DNA from: a virus
Strand: one strand, 5' to 3'
IMG/VR virus record: IMGVR_UViG_3300037140_000192
Coordinates: 1-56,996 of that record
Length of the DNA stretch: 56,996 bases
Numbering within the stretch: position 1 is the first letter of the stretch; the number at the start of each line of letters is the position of its first letter. Below, piece by piece: positions 21,273-28,950 of this stretch. The notes below the pieces were generated by a model, which saw only the letters and a program-made list of their open reading frames with translations, did no database searches and had not been told where the DNA came from. Both the position numbers and the translations under genes were made by a program.

Positions 21273-23266
21273 CCGAATCCCTCTACCTTAAATACCGTCC
21301 CAAGACCTTTGAAGATGTGATCGGTCAGGACGCCGTGGTTACATCCTTGCGGCGTGTCCTCAAATCCAAGAGCAACCACACCTTTTTGTTCTCCGGTCCA
21401 TCGGGTACGGGCAAGACCACGTTGGCCCGCATCCTTGCTACCGAAGTGGGGGCCAAGGACCACGCCATTCAGGAGATCGACGCTGCGACTTTTACCAGCA
21501 TCGATGACATGAGGCGGATTACCGAAACCTTGGGCTACAAAATGCACGGTCGCAGCCAGGCCCGCGTGATTATTGTAGATGAATGTTTTGCTCCAGGAAC
21601 GTTGATTGATGTTGGTAATGGGTTTTTGCCAATTGAGCAGATTGGTGTGGGGCAAGAAATTGTGTGCGGGCTTGGGTTGTCGCGGGTTAGTTCTGTTTTT
21701 CGGTCCAAGATTCCTCTTGCAAGGGTTATGCAAATAAGCATAGGATCATCCTCTATTTGTTGCTCTAAAGAGCATTTGTTTTTTACAGCTAGGGGGTGGG
21801 TTGCCGCGTGCGATCTACAAATTGGTGATGAATTACAGAGCAAAAAGACGTTGGACCAAAACTTGCTCCTCATGTGGGATAAGTTTTCAAGCCAGAGCGC
21901 CAAACAAAATAACTTGCACCACTTGCCTGCGAAGGCAGTGCCCGGTTTGTGGGGAGCCTTTTTATGTGCGTTCAAATGGTTTGGGAATTCAGACTTGTTC
22001 GAAAGTTTGTGGAGACGAGTTGGGGGCATCAAAAAGAACTGGGCCGCGTCCAGATTATTGGAAAGAAGCTGTTTCTCGTGGGGTTTTGGAATCTCGTATT
22101 CGTTCCCCGGAGTATTACAAAAAGCTGGACCGTTTGTCTTCCAAACGGATGCAGAAAAACAACCCCACAAAACGACGGGATGTAATCGACAAAATTATAG
22201 CTACCAGAATAAAAAATGGGACGAACTTAATTCTTCCGGAAAATCGGGGTGGGAATGGAAAACTAACGAAGCCCCAGGTTATGTTACTAAAGCGTTTGAA
22301 CTGTGCGGTAGAGTTTGCTGTTTCTTTGGGGAAAAGGTTACCCGGATACCCTACAAATTACAAAGTGGATTTGGCTTTTCCGCATATAAAATTAGCAATA
22401 GAAGTAGATGGGAAAGGGCACAATTCGGAACGAAATCAAGCGAAGGATCGCAAAAAGGAAAAGAAACTGGAATCTTTAGGGTGGACAGTGTTACGAGTTA
22501 CCAACGAGCAGGTATTGAAATTTTGCCCGCAAGTTGTAACCGAGATCAAGCGTTGTGTGATGGCTATGTCACGTTCTACGATTTAGAGATTGAAAAGCAT
22601 CCGTCATATTTTGTAAATAATGTATTGGTGCATAATTGCCATCGCCTCGGAGCGCCGGCATGGGCGTCCCTGCTTAAATCATTGGAAGAGCCGCCGCCAG
22701 ATACGTGGTGGTGCCTCTGCACGACCGAGCTGGGGAAAATCCCCACCAATATCAAAACCCGCTGCACGGCTTACAACTTAAAAGATGTACCAACCAACCT
22801 GATCATCGACCTGTTAGAAAGCGTAGCCGTTGCCGAGAAAATCCTTCAGACGGGTGCGGGCCGTCAAATCGTATCGCTCTGCGCCAAGGAGGCGCACGGC
22901 AGCCCGCGTGCTGGCCTTGTTGCGCTGGGTGCGTGTGCCGGGGCCAAGACCATCGAGGAAGCCCGTGATCTGCTCCGTAGCGCCGAGGAAAGCACCGAGG
23001 CGGTCGATTTGGCCCGTGCCTTGGTAGCGGGACGGCCCTGGGGTGAAATCAGGGATATCCTGGTTGGTCTGAAGGAAAAGGATGTCAATCCGGAATCAAT
23101 TCGCCACGTTGTACGCGGCTATGTGACTTCGGTCATTATGGGCACCAAGGGCGAGCCCAAAGGTAGCCTGTTCGCCGTGCTGGAAGCCTTCGCGCAGCCT
23201 TTCGCGCAAGGCGATGGGATCAGCCCTCTCGTGCTGGCCTGCGGTACTTTAGTGCTGGGTGGGTAG
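21269..23266 (+). CDS. clamp loader ATPase (DnaX/RFC-like) interrupted by an intein
   Basis: 665 codons. The exteins make a 314-residue AAA+ clamp loader: KYRPKTFEDVIGQDAVVTSL opening, Walker A GPSGTGKT (43-50), Walker B VIIVDE-CH, sensor-1 region and a collar-like C-terminal domain. It would open and place the sliding clamp using ATP. The frame is interrupted at the Walker B motif (VIIVDE|CHRLGAPAWASLLK) by residues 106-456, an intein that must splice out for ATPase function. ATGA overlap with the previous gene. Confidence 0.88.
   Translation: MTESLYLKYRPKTFEDVIGQDAVVTSLRRVLKSKSNHTFLFSGPSGTGKTTLARILATEVGAKDHAIQEIDAATFTSIDDMRRITETLGYKMHGRSQARVIIVDECFAPGTLIDVGNGFLPIEQIGVGQEIVCGLGLSRVSSVFRSKIPLARVMQISIGSSSICCSKEHLFFTARGWVAACDLQIGDELQSKKTLDQNLLLMWDKFSSQSAKQNNLHHLPAKAVPGLWGAFLCAFKWFGNSDLFESLWRRVGGIKKNWAASRLLERSCFSWGFGISYSFPGVLQKAGPFVFQTDAEKQPHKTTGCNRQNYSYQNKKWDELNSSGKSGWEWKTNEAPGYVTKAFELCGRVCCFFGEKVTRIPYKLQSGFGFSAYKISNRSRWERAQFGTKSSEGSQKGKETGIFRVDSVTSYQRAGIEILPASCNRDQALCDGYVTFYDLEIEKHPSYFVNNVLVHNCHRLGAPAWASLLKSLEEPPPDTWWCLCTTELGKIPTNIKTRCTAYNLKDVPTNLIIDLLESVAVAEKILQTGAGRQIVSLCAKEAHGSPRAGLVALGACAGAKTIEEARDLLRSAEESTEAVDLARALVAGRPWGEIRDILVGLKEKDVNPESIRHVVRGYVTSVIMGTKGEPKGSLFAVLEAFAQPFAQGDGISPLVLACGTLVLGG
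21584..22636 (+). mobile_element. intein in the clamp loader (351 codons)
   Basis: Cys1 with block A CFAPGTLIDVGNG, block B CSKEHLFFTARGWVAACDLQ followed by GDEL, block F VTFYDLEIEKHPSYFVNNV and block G VLVHN with C-extein Cys+1 (CHRL): a standard Cys1/Asn-Cys splicing set. Insertion is at the catalytic DE of Walker B, a favoured intein site. The ~250 codons between blocks B and F are W/F/S/C-rich and look like an off-frame translation, because another gene occupies that stretch in the +1 frame. There is no stop codon in the intein frame. Confidence 0.9.
21801..22586 (+). CDS. EDxHD/Vsr-like homing endonuclease nested in the intein in the +1 frame
   Basis: 261 residues from TTG at 21801 (after AGGGGGTGGG) or 252 from ATG at 21828. 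The N-terminus carries paired zinc motifs (TCSSC ... TCTTC; CPVC ... TCSKVC). The C-terminus has a Vsr/DUF559-like nuclease fold: D190 in NYKVDLAF, E201 and D203 and H207 in AIEVDGKGHN, D216 in AKDRKKEK, then LGWTVLRVTNEQV. This fits the E-D-x-H-D pattern of the endonuclease family found with split inteins in fractured genes and with I-Bth0305I. The gene starts within block B and its TAG overlaps block F, so it fills exactly the endonuclease slot of the intein but in another frame. Confidence 0.85.
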   Translation: MPRAIYKLVMNYRAKRRWTKTCSSCGISFQARAPNKITCTTCLRRQCPVCGEPFYVRSNGLGIQTCSKVCGDELGASKRTGPRPDYWKEAVSRGVLESRIRSPEYYKKLDRLSSKRMQKNNPTKRRDVIDKIIATRIKNGTNLILPENRGGNGKLTKPQVMLLKRLNCAVEFAVSLGKRLPGYPTNYKVDLAFPHIKLAIEVDGKGHNSERNQAKDRKKEKKLESLGWTVLRVTNEQVLKFCPQVVTEIKRCVMAMSRSTI

Positions 23267-23306
23267 GGCCGTATGTTATTAACATGATTCATCACTAGGG
23301 GTGCCT

Positions 23307-23555
23307 GTGCAATACATTCTCAGCCAAGAGGAAATGGACGCAAACCGGCAAAAGCTGGATACGTTTCGTTATCTTCCGACAACGGCGAAGCTGCAAGAGT
23401 TCTGCACGATGATCGCCAACACCGTGCCGGTCGCTAAGGGCTGGTACAAAGGCAAGGTGTGGGAGTGCATCCTGACATTGGACCGGGAATGGTATTGCGA
23501 CGATTGCCCCGCGCGGAACGTTTGCCCGCATCCGAATAAACATTGGTCTAAGTGA
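23307..23555 (+). CDS. small protein with C-terminal cysteine motif (82 aa)
   Basis: GTG at 23307, 6 nt after AGGGG (GTG at 23301 is an alternative). The end carries WYCDDCPARNVCPHPNKH, a C-x2-C-x5-C-x-H-like zinc or iron-sulphur ligand set. The N-terminal half is helical. No family recognised. Confidence 0.62.
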   Translation: MQYILSQEEMDANRQKLDTFRYLPTTAKLQEFCTMIANTVPVAKGWYKGKVWECILTLDREWYCDDCPARNVCPHPNKHWSK

Positions 23556-23564
23556 GGAATTGAA

Positions 23565-24089
23565 ATGCCAAAAACACGTGACGAAGACGAAACCAACAGC
23601 TTGCTCGACGATCTGCGGGATGGCCTAAAGATCGACCGCAACGATCTGGATACCGCTTTGATGGAGCAACCGGACGCCTATTGGCGGGTCAGTGAAGCCT
23701 ATGTCATGGCTTGCTCCCGCCGCGATGAGATCAAGATGGAGCGTGATCAGGCAATGGCCGAGCTGGACAGGCAATTCCGCCAGGAAGCGGAAAAGGCCGG
23801 GGACAAGCTGACCGAGAAGTCGTTGCAGAGCCAGATCGACCTGTCGCCCAAGATCATCGACTACCGCAAGAAGTATGCACGCGCCTGTCTGCAAGCCGAT
23901 CTGTTGGCGGGGATGAAGGAATCCTATCGTGACCGTTCCGGAGCTTTGCGCGAGTTGGCCCAGCTATTCGCCAGTAATTACTTTACAGTTTCCACGGGTA
24001 GCCGAGCGCGGGATGAGGCGGGCGACCGCAAGGTAGCCGACATCCGCGAGATTGCCGGTAAGCAGCGCGAAGCACGCAACAAGAGGTAG
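23565..24089 (+). CDS. hypothetical helical protein (174 aa)
   Basis: Strongly charged and helical (DEIKMERDQAMAELDRQFRQ, SLQSQIDLSPKIIDYRKKYA), probably a coiled coil. It lies directly before the single-stranded DNA-binding protein and recombinase genes, so a recombination accessory or mediator role is possible but unproven. ATG after GTGAGGAATTGAA. Confidence 0.7.
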   Translation: MPKTRDEDETNSLLDDLRDGLKIDRNDLDTALMEQPDAYWRVSEAYVMACSRRDEIKMERDQAMAELDRQFRQEAEKAGDKLTEKSLQSQIDLSPKIIDYRKKYARACLQADLLAGMKESYRDRSGALRELAQLFASNYFTVSTGSRARDEAGDRKVADIREIAGKQREARNKR

Positions 24090-24092
24090 TCG

Positions 24093-24248
24093 ATGACATC
24101 GAGGGACGTAATTATTGTTGGCTGCGTGTTGCTGGCCGTAGGTGTATTCGTGTGGGGTTTCATGCGCCTGTATTTCAGTGAAAAGGAATCCCATCTAAAA
24201 CGAGTGATTAAAATCGCAGAAGGAGACGAGACTAATGGCAGCAAGTAA
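24093..24248 (+). CDS. membrane microprotein (51 aa)
   Basis: ATG at 24093. One N-terminal membrane helix (VIIVGCVLLAVGVFVWGFM) is followed by a charged tail (SEKESHLKRVIKIAEGDE). The last 14 bp overlap the start of the SSB gene, whose ribosome site (GAAGGAGACGAGACT) lies inside this frame. Unknown role. Confidence 0.55.
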   Translation: MTSRDVIIVGCVLLAVGVFVWGFMRLYFSEKESHLKRVIKIAEGDETNGSK

Positions 24249-25473
24249 ATTCAAATACCAAGAACGCAGCCCGGAGGATGTCAAGAAACGGGCTACGCAA
24301 TCCGGTAGCACCTACGATAGCTATCTTAATGATCTGGTCCAGTTTGTGAAGGTCGAGGAAGGCGAAAACAATTACCGTATCCTGCCGCCGACCTGGGATC
24401 TCAAATCCGATTGGGGTAATAATTGGTGCCTGGATACCTGGGTCCACCGTAATGTCGGCCCTGACAACGGCGTCTATCTTTGCCCGGCCAAGATGGGGGC
24501 TTTGTTCGATCAGGATACCGCTTGCCCAATCTGCGAGGCGGTTGCCGGCATGGACGAGGACGAGGATGAAAAGGCCATCAAGGACCTCAAAGCCAAGCAG
24601 GAACGCTTGGCCTATATCATCGACCGCTCCGCCGAAAAGGAAGGCCCCAAAGTCTGGCGGCTTGGCTGGCAGCTTGAGAAAGCCTTGCAGCTTCGTATGC
24701 AGAACAAGAAAACCGGGGCTGTGCTGGCGATTGATGATCCTGACAACGGCCACGACATTAGCTTCCGCCGTGAAGGCAAGATGCTAAATACTCGTTACAT
24801 CAACGAGGACATCGACCGCGACCCTTCGCCCCTGCACGAAAAGCAATCGACGCAGGATAAGTGGATGGATTTCATTGTTGAGAATCCGTTGCCTGACATG
24901 CTGATCATCCACGATTACGATTACTTGGATAAGATTTACCGTGGCAAGAAGGGGTCCAAGAAGGATCGTGAAGAAGATGCGGAAGAAGAAAAGCCGACTC
25001 GTTCAAGTCGTAATCGGTCTTCTGAGGAAGGCGAAGATGACACCGAAGCGAATACGCCTCGTTCTGCGAGAAATCACCGTTCAGAGCCGGAGCCTGAAGA
25101 TGAACCCAAGCCCAGGGGATCGCGTGGGCGTAACAATGAGGATGACAATGCCGAAGAAGAAACCAAAGAAGAAAGCCCGCGTCGTTCGCGCCGCGGCGAA
25201 GAAGCCGAAGACGAAACCCCGCGCAGGGGACGCCGCCAAGAGGCTGAAGAAGAAGCGCCGCGTAGCCGCCGCAGCCGGTCCGAAGAGCCCGAGCCGGAAG
25301 ACGACCCGGAGCCGGACCCCGAAGAAGAAAAGCCCCGTGGTCGAGCCCGTGCAAGCCGAGACGCCGATCCCGATTCCGACGACGCCGTCGCCAGCACCCG
25401 AGCCCGACTCCAGCGTTTGAAGCCCAAGGCTGAAGAGGACGACGAGCCGCCGCGTAAGGTAAGGCGGAAATAA
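24235..25473 (+). CDS. gp32-like single-stranded DNA-binding protein with very long disordered tail
   Basis: 412 residues. The core (1-235) shows the zinc ligands H71, C83, C97, C100 (YLCPAKMG, ACPICEA) in the order used by T4 gp32, embedded in an OB-like domain. After about residue 238 the protein becomes a ~175-residue low-complexity tail of Glu/Asp blocks alternating with Arg/Ser (REEDAEEEKP, SPRRSRRGEEAEDETPRRG). Acidic SSB tails bind partner proteins; this one is far longer than gp32's and mixed-charge, so it could phase-separate. It precedes uvsX, as expected for a recombination operon. Confidence 0.8.
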   Translation: MAASKFKYQERSPEDVKKRATQSGSTYDSYLNDLVQFVKVEEGENNYRILPPTWDLKSDWGNNWCLDTWVHRNVGPDNGVYLCPAKMGALFDQDTACPICEAVAGMDEDEDEKAIKDLKAKQERLAYIIDRSAEKEGPKVWRLGWQLEKALQLRMQNKKTGAVLAIDDPDNGHDISFRREGKMLNTRYINEDIDRDPSPLHEKQSTQDKWMDFIVENPLPDMLIIHDYDYLDKIYRGKKGSKKDREEDAEEEKPTRSSRNRSSEEGEDDTEANTPRSARNHRSEPEPEDEPKPRGSRGRNNEDDNAEEETKEESPRRSRRGEEAEDETPRRGRRQEAEEEAPRSRRSRSEEPEPEDDPEPDPEEEKPRGRARASRDADPDSDDAVASTRARLQRLKPKAEEDDEPPRKVRRK

Positions 25474-26499
25474 GTGGCTCCCCGCTTAAAGCTGGATAAG
25501 AAGGAGGGTGGGGTTTACTATGACCCACCCTCCGATCTGAAGTTTATCAGCACCGGCTGCACGCTCCTGAATCTTGTAATATCTGGGCGTCGCAACGGGG
25601 GCTACGTGCTTGGCCGCTTGACCAATATCATCGGTGACAAGTCAACCGGTAAGACGCTGCTGGCGATTGAAGCGTGCGCCAATTTCCTAAAACAATACCC
25701 CAAGGGCAAAATCTATTACCGCGAGGCTGAGTCCGCGTTCGACAAAAGCTATGCCAAAGCCCTGGGGATGCCGGTCAGCCAAATCAGCTTCCTTGATGAT
25801 GATGTAAACTTTGATTCGGTTGAGGACTTTTACGAGGACCTGGATTCCATCCTCGACAAGGCCAAGCCGGGCCAGCCGGGGTTGTATATCCTGGATAGCC
25901 TTGACGCGCTTTCTGACCGCGCTGAGCTGGCCCGCAAGATTGATGCCCCGTCCTATGGCGGCAATAAGGCCAAGCAGATGAGTCAGCTATTCCGCCGGCT
26001 GATCCGCAAGATCAACAAAACCGATATGGCGGTCATCATCATTTCCCAAATCCGCGACAACATTGGCGCGATGTTTGGTGACAAGACTACAAGGTCGGGT
26101 GGTCGGGCGTTGGATTTCTACGCTTCTCAAGTTGTAAAGCTGGCCCATTTGAAAAGCATCAACCAGACCATCAACGGGCAGAAGCGGACGACCGGGATTT
26201 TAATCAAGGCCAAATGCACCAAGAACAAAATCAGCGTGGCGCTGCGGTCGTGTCAGTTTACGCTGGCCTTTGGCTTTGGTGTCGATAGCTTTGCTGCCGG
26301 CATGGAGTGGTTGATCGAGGCCAAGCGTACAAAGGATATGGGCCTGTCGATTGCTGCTGCCGAGCAACTGATTGATGACTCCGTTGACTGGGATGACGTG
26401 GAATACCGCAAACGCAGTGACGAGCTGGATCAGGTGGTGGCGAAAGCCTGGAATGATATTGAAACAAGTTTCCTCCCACGTCGCCGTAAGTATACATAA
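25474..26499 (+). CDS. uvsX: UvsX/RecA-like recombinase
   Basis: 341 residues, GTG start directly after the SSB stop. Walker A GDKSTGKT (54-61), an acidic REAES segment equivalent to the catalytic Glu region, Walker B LYILDSLDALS, and an L2-like loop after IIISQIRDN. Forms filaments on ssDNA and drives strand invasion for recombination-dependent replication with the gp32-like SSB, SNF2 helicase and Mre11/Rad50 homologues in this window. Confidence 0.87.
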   Translation: MAPRLKLDKKEGGVYYDPPSDLKFISTGCTLLNLVISGRRNGGYVLGRLTNIIGDKSTGKTLLAIEACANFLKQYPKGKIYYREAESAFDKSYAKALGMPVSQISFLDDDVNFDSVEDFYEDLDSILDKAKPGQPGLYILDSLDALSDRAELARKIDAPSYGGNKAKQMSQLFRRLIRKINKTDMAVIIISQIRDNIGAMFGDKTTRSGGRALDFYASQVVKLAHLKSINQTINGQKRTTGILIKAKCTKNKISVALRSCQFTLAFGFGVDSFAAGMEWLIEAKRTKDMGLSIAAAEQLIDDSVDWDDVEYRKRSDELDQVVAKAWNDIETSFLPRRRKYT

Positions 26500-27017
26500 T
26501 GCGCGCCGGCGGAGGGAAGCAAAAAGGCGCTGCGTTTGAGAGGCTAGTTTGTGAAAAGCTATCCTTGTGGGTTACCGACGGGAAAAGTGATTGTGCGTTC
26601 TGGCGTAGCGCAATGTCGGGGGGCCGGGCCACGGTTCGCCACGCCAAGGGCAAAAAGACCCAATCGCAATCCGGTGATATATCTGCCGTCGCCCCCGAGG
26701 GCCACGCGTTGGTCAATTACTTTTCGATTGAATGCAAATTCGTAAAGGACCTCAACCTGCAAGCTGCCTTGATGAAAGGCAAAGGCCCGCTGGTGGAATA
26801 CTGGAAGCAGGTCAGCCGTGATGCTGCCAAGGCCGGCAAACGCCCCCTGCTGATCGCCAAACAGAACAATTGCCCGGTCGTGGTGTTTATGTATTACGAG
26901 GAAATGTGGTTGGGTGATCGTTGGCGTCCTCAAGCTGATTTGTATGCTTTTAGTAATGATGAATCGGTGTGTATGATGTTGTTTGAAGAATTGCTAAAGT
27001 TGGACCCGCCCCAATGA
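26499..27017 (+). CDS. PD-(D/E)XK nuclease, putative Holliday-junction resolvase
   Basis: 172 residues. GGGKQKGAAFERLVCEKL (helix with conserved Glu), SGDISAVAPEG (catalytic Asp) and FSIECKFVKDLNLQ (E-x-K) form a PD-(D/E)XK active site in the Hjc-like order. The position between the recombinase and Mre11/Rad50 supports a DNA-junction or end-processing role. TAATG overlap with uvsX. Confidence 0.68.
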   Translation: MRAGGGKQKGAAFERLVCEKLSLWVTDGKSDCAFWRSAMSGGRATVRHAKGKKTQSQSGDISAVAPEGHALVNYFSIECKFVKDLNLQAALMKGKGPLVEYWKQVSRDAAKAGKRPLLIAKQNNCPVVVFMYYEEMWLGDRWRPQADLYAFSNDESVCMMLFEELLKLDPPQ

Positions 27018-27340
27018 CAAACCCAAAGCTGGAAGACTTTGCTAGGGAAATCCTTGAAAGGATTGGCCCTGAAGGGTATGACGATGAGGAAATAAATTAC
27101 CTTGCTGAAAAGCTACAATTTATCCAGGACGACGCCCTGGAAGCATCCGCTCGCGCCTGTGTTGATTGGCGGGCCTTTGTCTTTGAGAAAATGGCAAAGG
27201 GTGAAATCCCCGACCACGAATACAGCCTCAATGTGGCCTGCTCGTCTGTGATCGAGCGCAATATCCGCAGCATGAAATCGGACAGCGAAAAGCCGCCGGC
27301 AAACGAGGACGAGCCCACGCCGGGGAGTGGGCTGAAGTGA
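27014..27340 (+). CDS. hypothetical protein (108 aa)
   Basis: Acidic helical N-terminal part (LEDFAREILERIGPEGYDDE, EINYLAEKLQFIQDDALEAS) and a Pro/Glu-rich tail. Overlaps both neighbours by 4 bp (ATGA-type, GTGA), so translation is coupled within the recombination operon. No family recognised. Confidence 0.65.
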   Translation: MTNPKLEDFAREILERIGPEGYDDEEINYLAEKLQFIQDDALEASARACVDWRAFVFEKMAKGEIPDHEYSLNVACSSVIERNIRSMKSDSEKPPANEDEPTPGSGLK

Positions 27341-28353
27341 TCCTGTTTACGGCGGACTTACACTTTACAGATTTACCCAGGGACGAGCATCGATGGGCGC
27401 TGTTGCCGTGGCTAAAGGAACAGGCCCGTAAGCAAAACGTCGCTACGATTATACTTGGTGGGGATTTGACGGATGCGAAAAATTGTCACAGTGCGGACCT
27501 CACCAACAGGCTGGTCGATGGTTTGCGTGACCTTGCTAGGGCCTGTGAGGTAATAATCATTCGTGGCAATCATGATTACATCGATCCCGCAACCCCATTT
27601 TTCGGGTTCATGGATGGCGAAAAGAATTTGGCTTTTATCAAAGAGCCAACCTATTTGCAGGACATTAGGACATGGCTGCTTCCCAACACCCGCGACTATC
27701 AAACCGATTGGAAGGGGCTGGACTTTAATAAAGCGGAATACATATTTTGTCATCAAACTTTCGATGGGGCGATCAGCGAGATGAATGACCACGCCCTGAC
27801 CGGAATCCCGCCGTCAGTCTTTGGTAAGACCAAGGCTCAAATCTACAGCGGCGACATCCACAAGGCCCAGCGGCTTACTAAGCAAATCGTATACGTAGGA
27901 AGCCCATATAAAGTACGCTTTGGCGAATCCCACACCCCCCGCGTGCTCCTGATCCGCGATGATGGGACGACCAAGGATTTACATTTCCCGACCAAGAATA
28001 AGCTGACCGTGGATTTACAAGGCACAGAACCGTTGGCCGATTCGGCTGCGTGGGAAATCCTGAAAGCTGGCGATCAGGTCAAGGTTCGGGTACATATGCC
28101 CAGAACCGCATATGCCGAGTGGCCCGCGATCAAGCGCAACATTATTGCGGAAGCGGCTGAAATGGGGTTGGAACTCACGGGACCAGAGTTATTGGCCCTG
28201 CCTGAGCCCAAAAAGCCCGCCAAGGGCCGCACAGGGGCCGTCACAGGGGCTTCCGGGCCGATGGATGCCCTAGCGGCCTTCGCCGGGGCAAAGGGCCTGG
28301 ACGGGCCGCTCCTAAAGGCCGGGGAAAGCTTCCTCAAGGCGGCCAGTCGATGA
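27337..28353 (+). CDS. SbcD/Mre11-like nuclease (T4 gp47 type)
   Basis: 338 residues of calcineurin-like metallophosphoesterase. Metal ligands are visible as TADLHF (D7, H9), GGDLTD (D43), RGNHD (N78, H79), FCHQTF and SGDIH. It is the nuclease of the MR complex that trims DNA ends, partnering with the SbcC-like ATPase at 28947. The C-terminal ~50 residues are Lys/Pro/Ala-rich linker plus a short helix that probably binds the partner. GTG start overlapping the upstream TGA. Confidence 0.85.
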   Translation: MILFTADLHFTDLPRDEHRWALLPWLKEQARKQNVATIILGGDLTDAKNCHSADLTNRLVDGLRDLARACEVIIIRGNHDYIDPATPFFGFMDGEKNLAFIKEPTYLQDIRTWLLPNTRDYQTDWKGLDFNKAEYIFCHQTFDGAISEMNDHALTGIPPSVFGKTKAQIYSGDIHKAQRLTKQIVYVGSPYKVRFGESHTPRVLLIRDDGTTKDLHFPTKNKLTVDLQGTEPLADSAAWEILKAGDQVKVRVHMPRTAYAEWPAIKRNIIAEAAEMGLELTGPELLALPEPKKPAKGRTGAVTGASGPMDALAAFAGAKGLDGPLLKAGESFLKAASR

Positions 28354-28553
28354 ATTATACCGTTATCACAAAGAGCGGCCATACAGTCTACTTGAAAGAG
28401 GTTAATTTTGACGTGGCCCTGGATGATCCACTGAATGATCCAAAGGAAAAGATAATTGCTATCGTGCGTTATGAATTTGTTAACGATCCCAAGATGAAGG
28501 GTGACGAATTCATCGCCGGGCTGCTTCGAGGTCTGGAGTCAATTGATGGCTGA
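28350..28553 (+). CDS. hypothetical small protein (67 aa)
   Basis: ATGA overlap with the nuclease gene. Short beta-hairpin-like start (NYTVITKSGHTVYLKEVNF), then charged helices. Lies between the two MR-complex genes. No recognised family. Confidence 0.62.
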   Translation: MNYTVITKSGHTVYLKEVNFDVALDDPLNDPKEKIIAIVRYEFVNDPKMKGDEFIAGLLRGLESIDG

Positions 28554-28950
28554 CCTTGTAGATTTAGAATACCGTCTTTCCAAAGAGATTGTCCCGAATC
28601 GTGCTCTGGACGAAAAGCTAACAATTCTCGGCTACAAAGAGAAAACCCCGATTGATGAATACCCCCATTTGGTGGCCTGGAAAACTGGAGATAAGGTTTG
28701 GTCTACGGAAGCCCCACATATGACGTCATCGCTTGATGCTGCCGTGGCTTTGGTTGATCGCTTGCTGCCGGGTGTTTATTGGTCTTTGGCAACTCCTACA
28801 ATGTACAATTCATTTAGAACTCGGGTGCGTGTCTATCAGGCGGTTGTTGGTACGCATGGAAAAATAGCACGGGATGCCGTTGCATATAATCCGGCTCTTG
28901 CCCTGTGTCTTGCTTTAGTCCGTTCGCTTTTAGAAGAGCAACCGAAATGA
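28546..28950 (+). CDS. phage ABA-sandwich-domain-like protein (134 aa)
   Basis: ATG at 28546 overlaps the end of the previous gene by 8 bp. The pattern of a strand-rich core, MTSSLDAAVALVDRLLP helix, alternating strands (FRTRVRVYQAVVGTH) and a terminal YNPALALCLALVRSLLE helix resembles the phage ABA sandwich (DUF2591) family, whose function is unknown. Confidence 0.6.
   Translation: MADLVDLEYRLSKEIVPNRALDEKLTILGYKEKTPIDEYPHLVAWKTGDKVWSTEAPHMTSSLDAAVALVDRLLPGVYWSLATPTMYNSFRTRVRVYQAVVGTHGKIARDAVAYNPALALCLALVRSLLEEQPK

Noticed and set aside
21584-22636. A classical split intein with two separate host-gene halves
   Set aside because: No stop codon ends the N-terminal part and no ribosome site or start precedes the C-terminal part; the host frame is continuous, so it is reported as a nested-gene intein instead.
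24941-25420. Lys/Arg-rich +1 frame in the SSB tail
   Set aside because: It is the off-frame reading of the repetitive GAA/GAG/CGC tail codons; it has no ribosome site and no folded segment.
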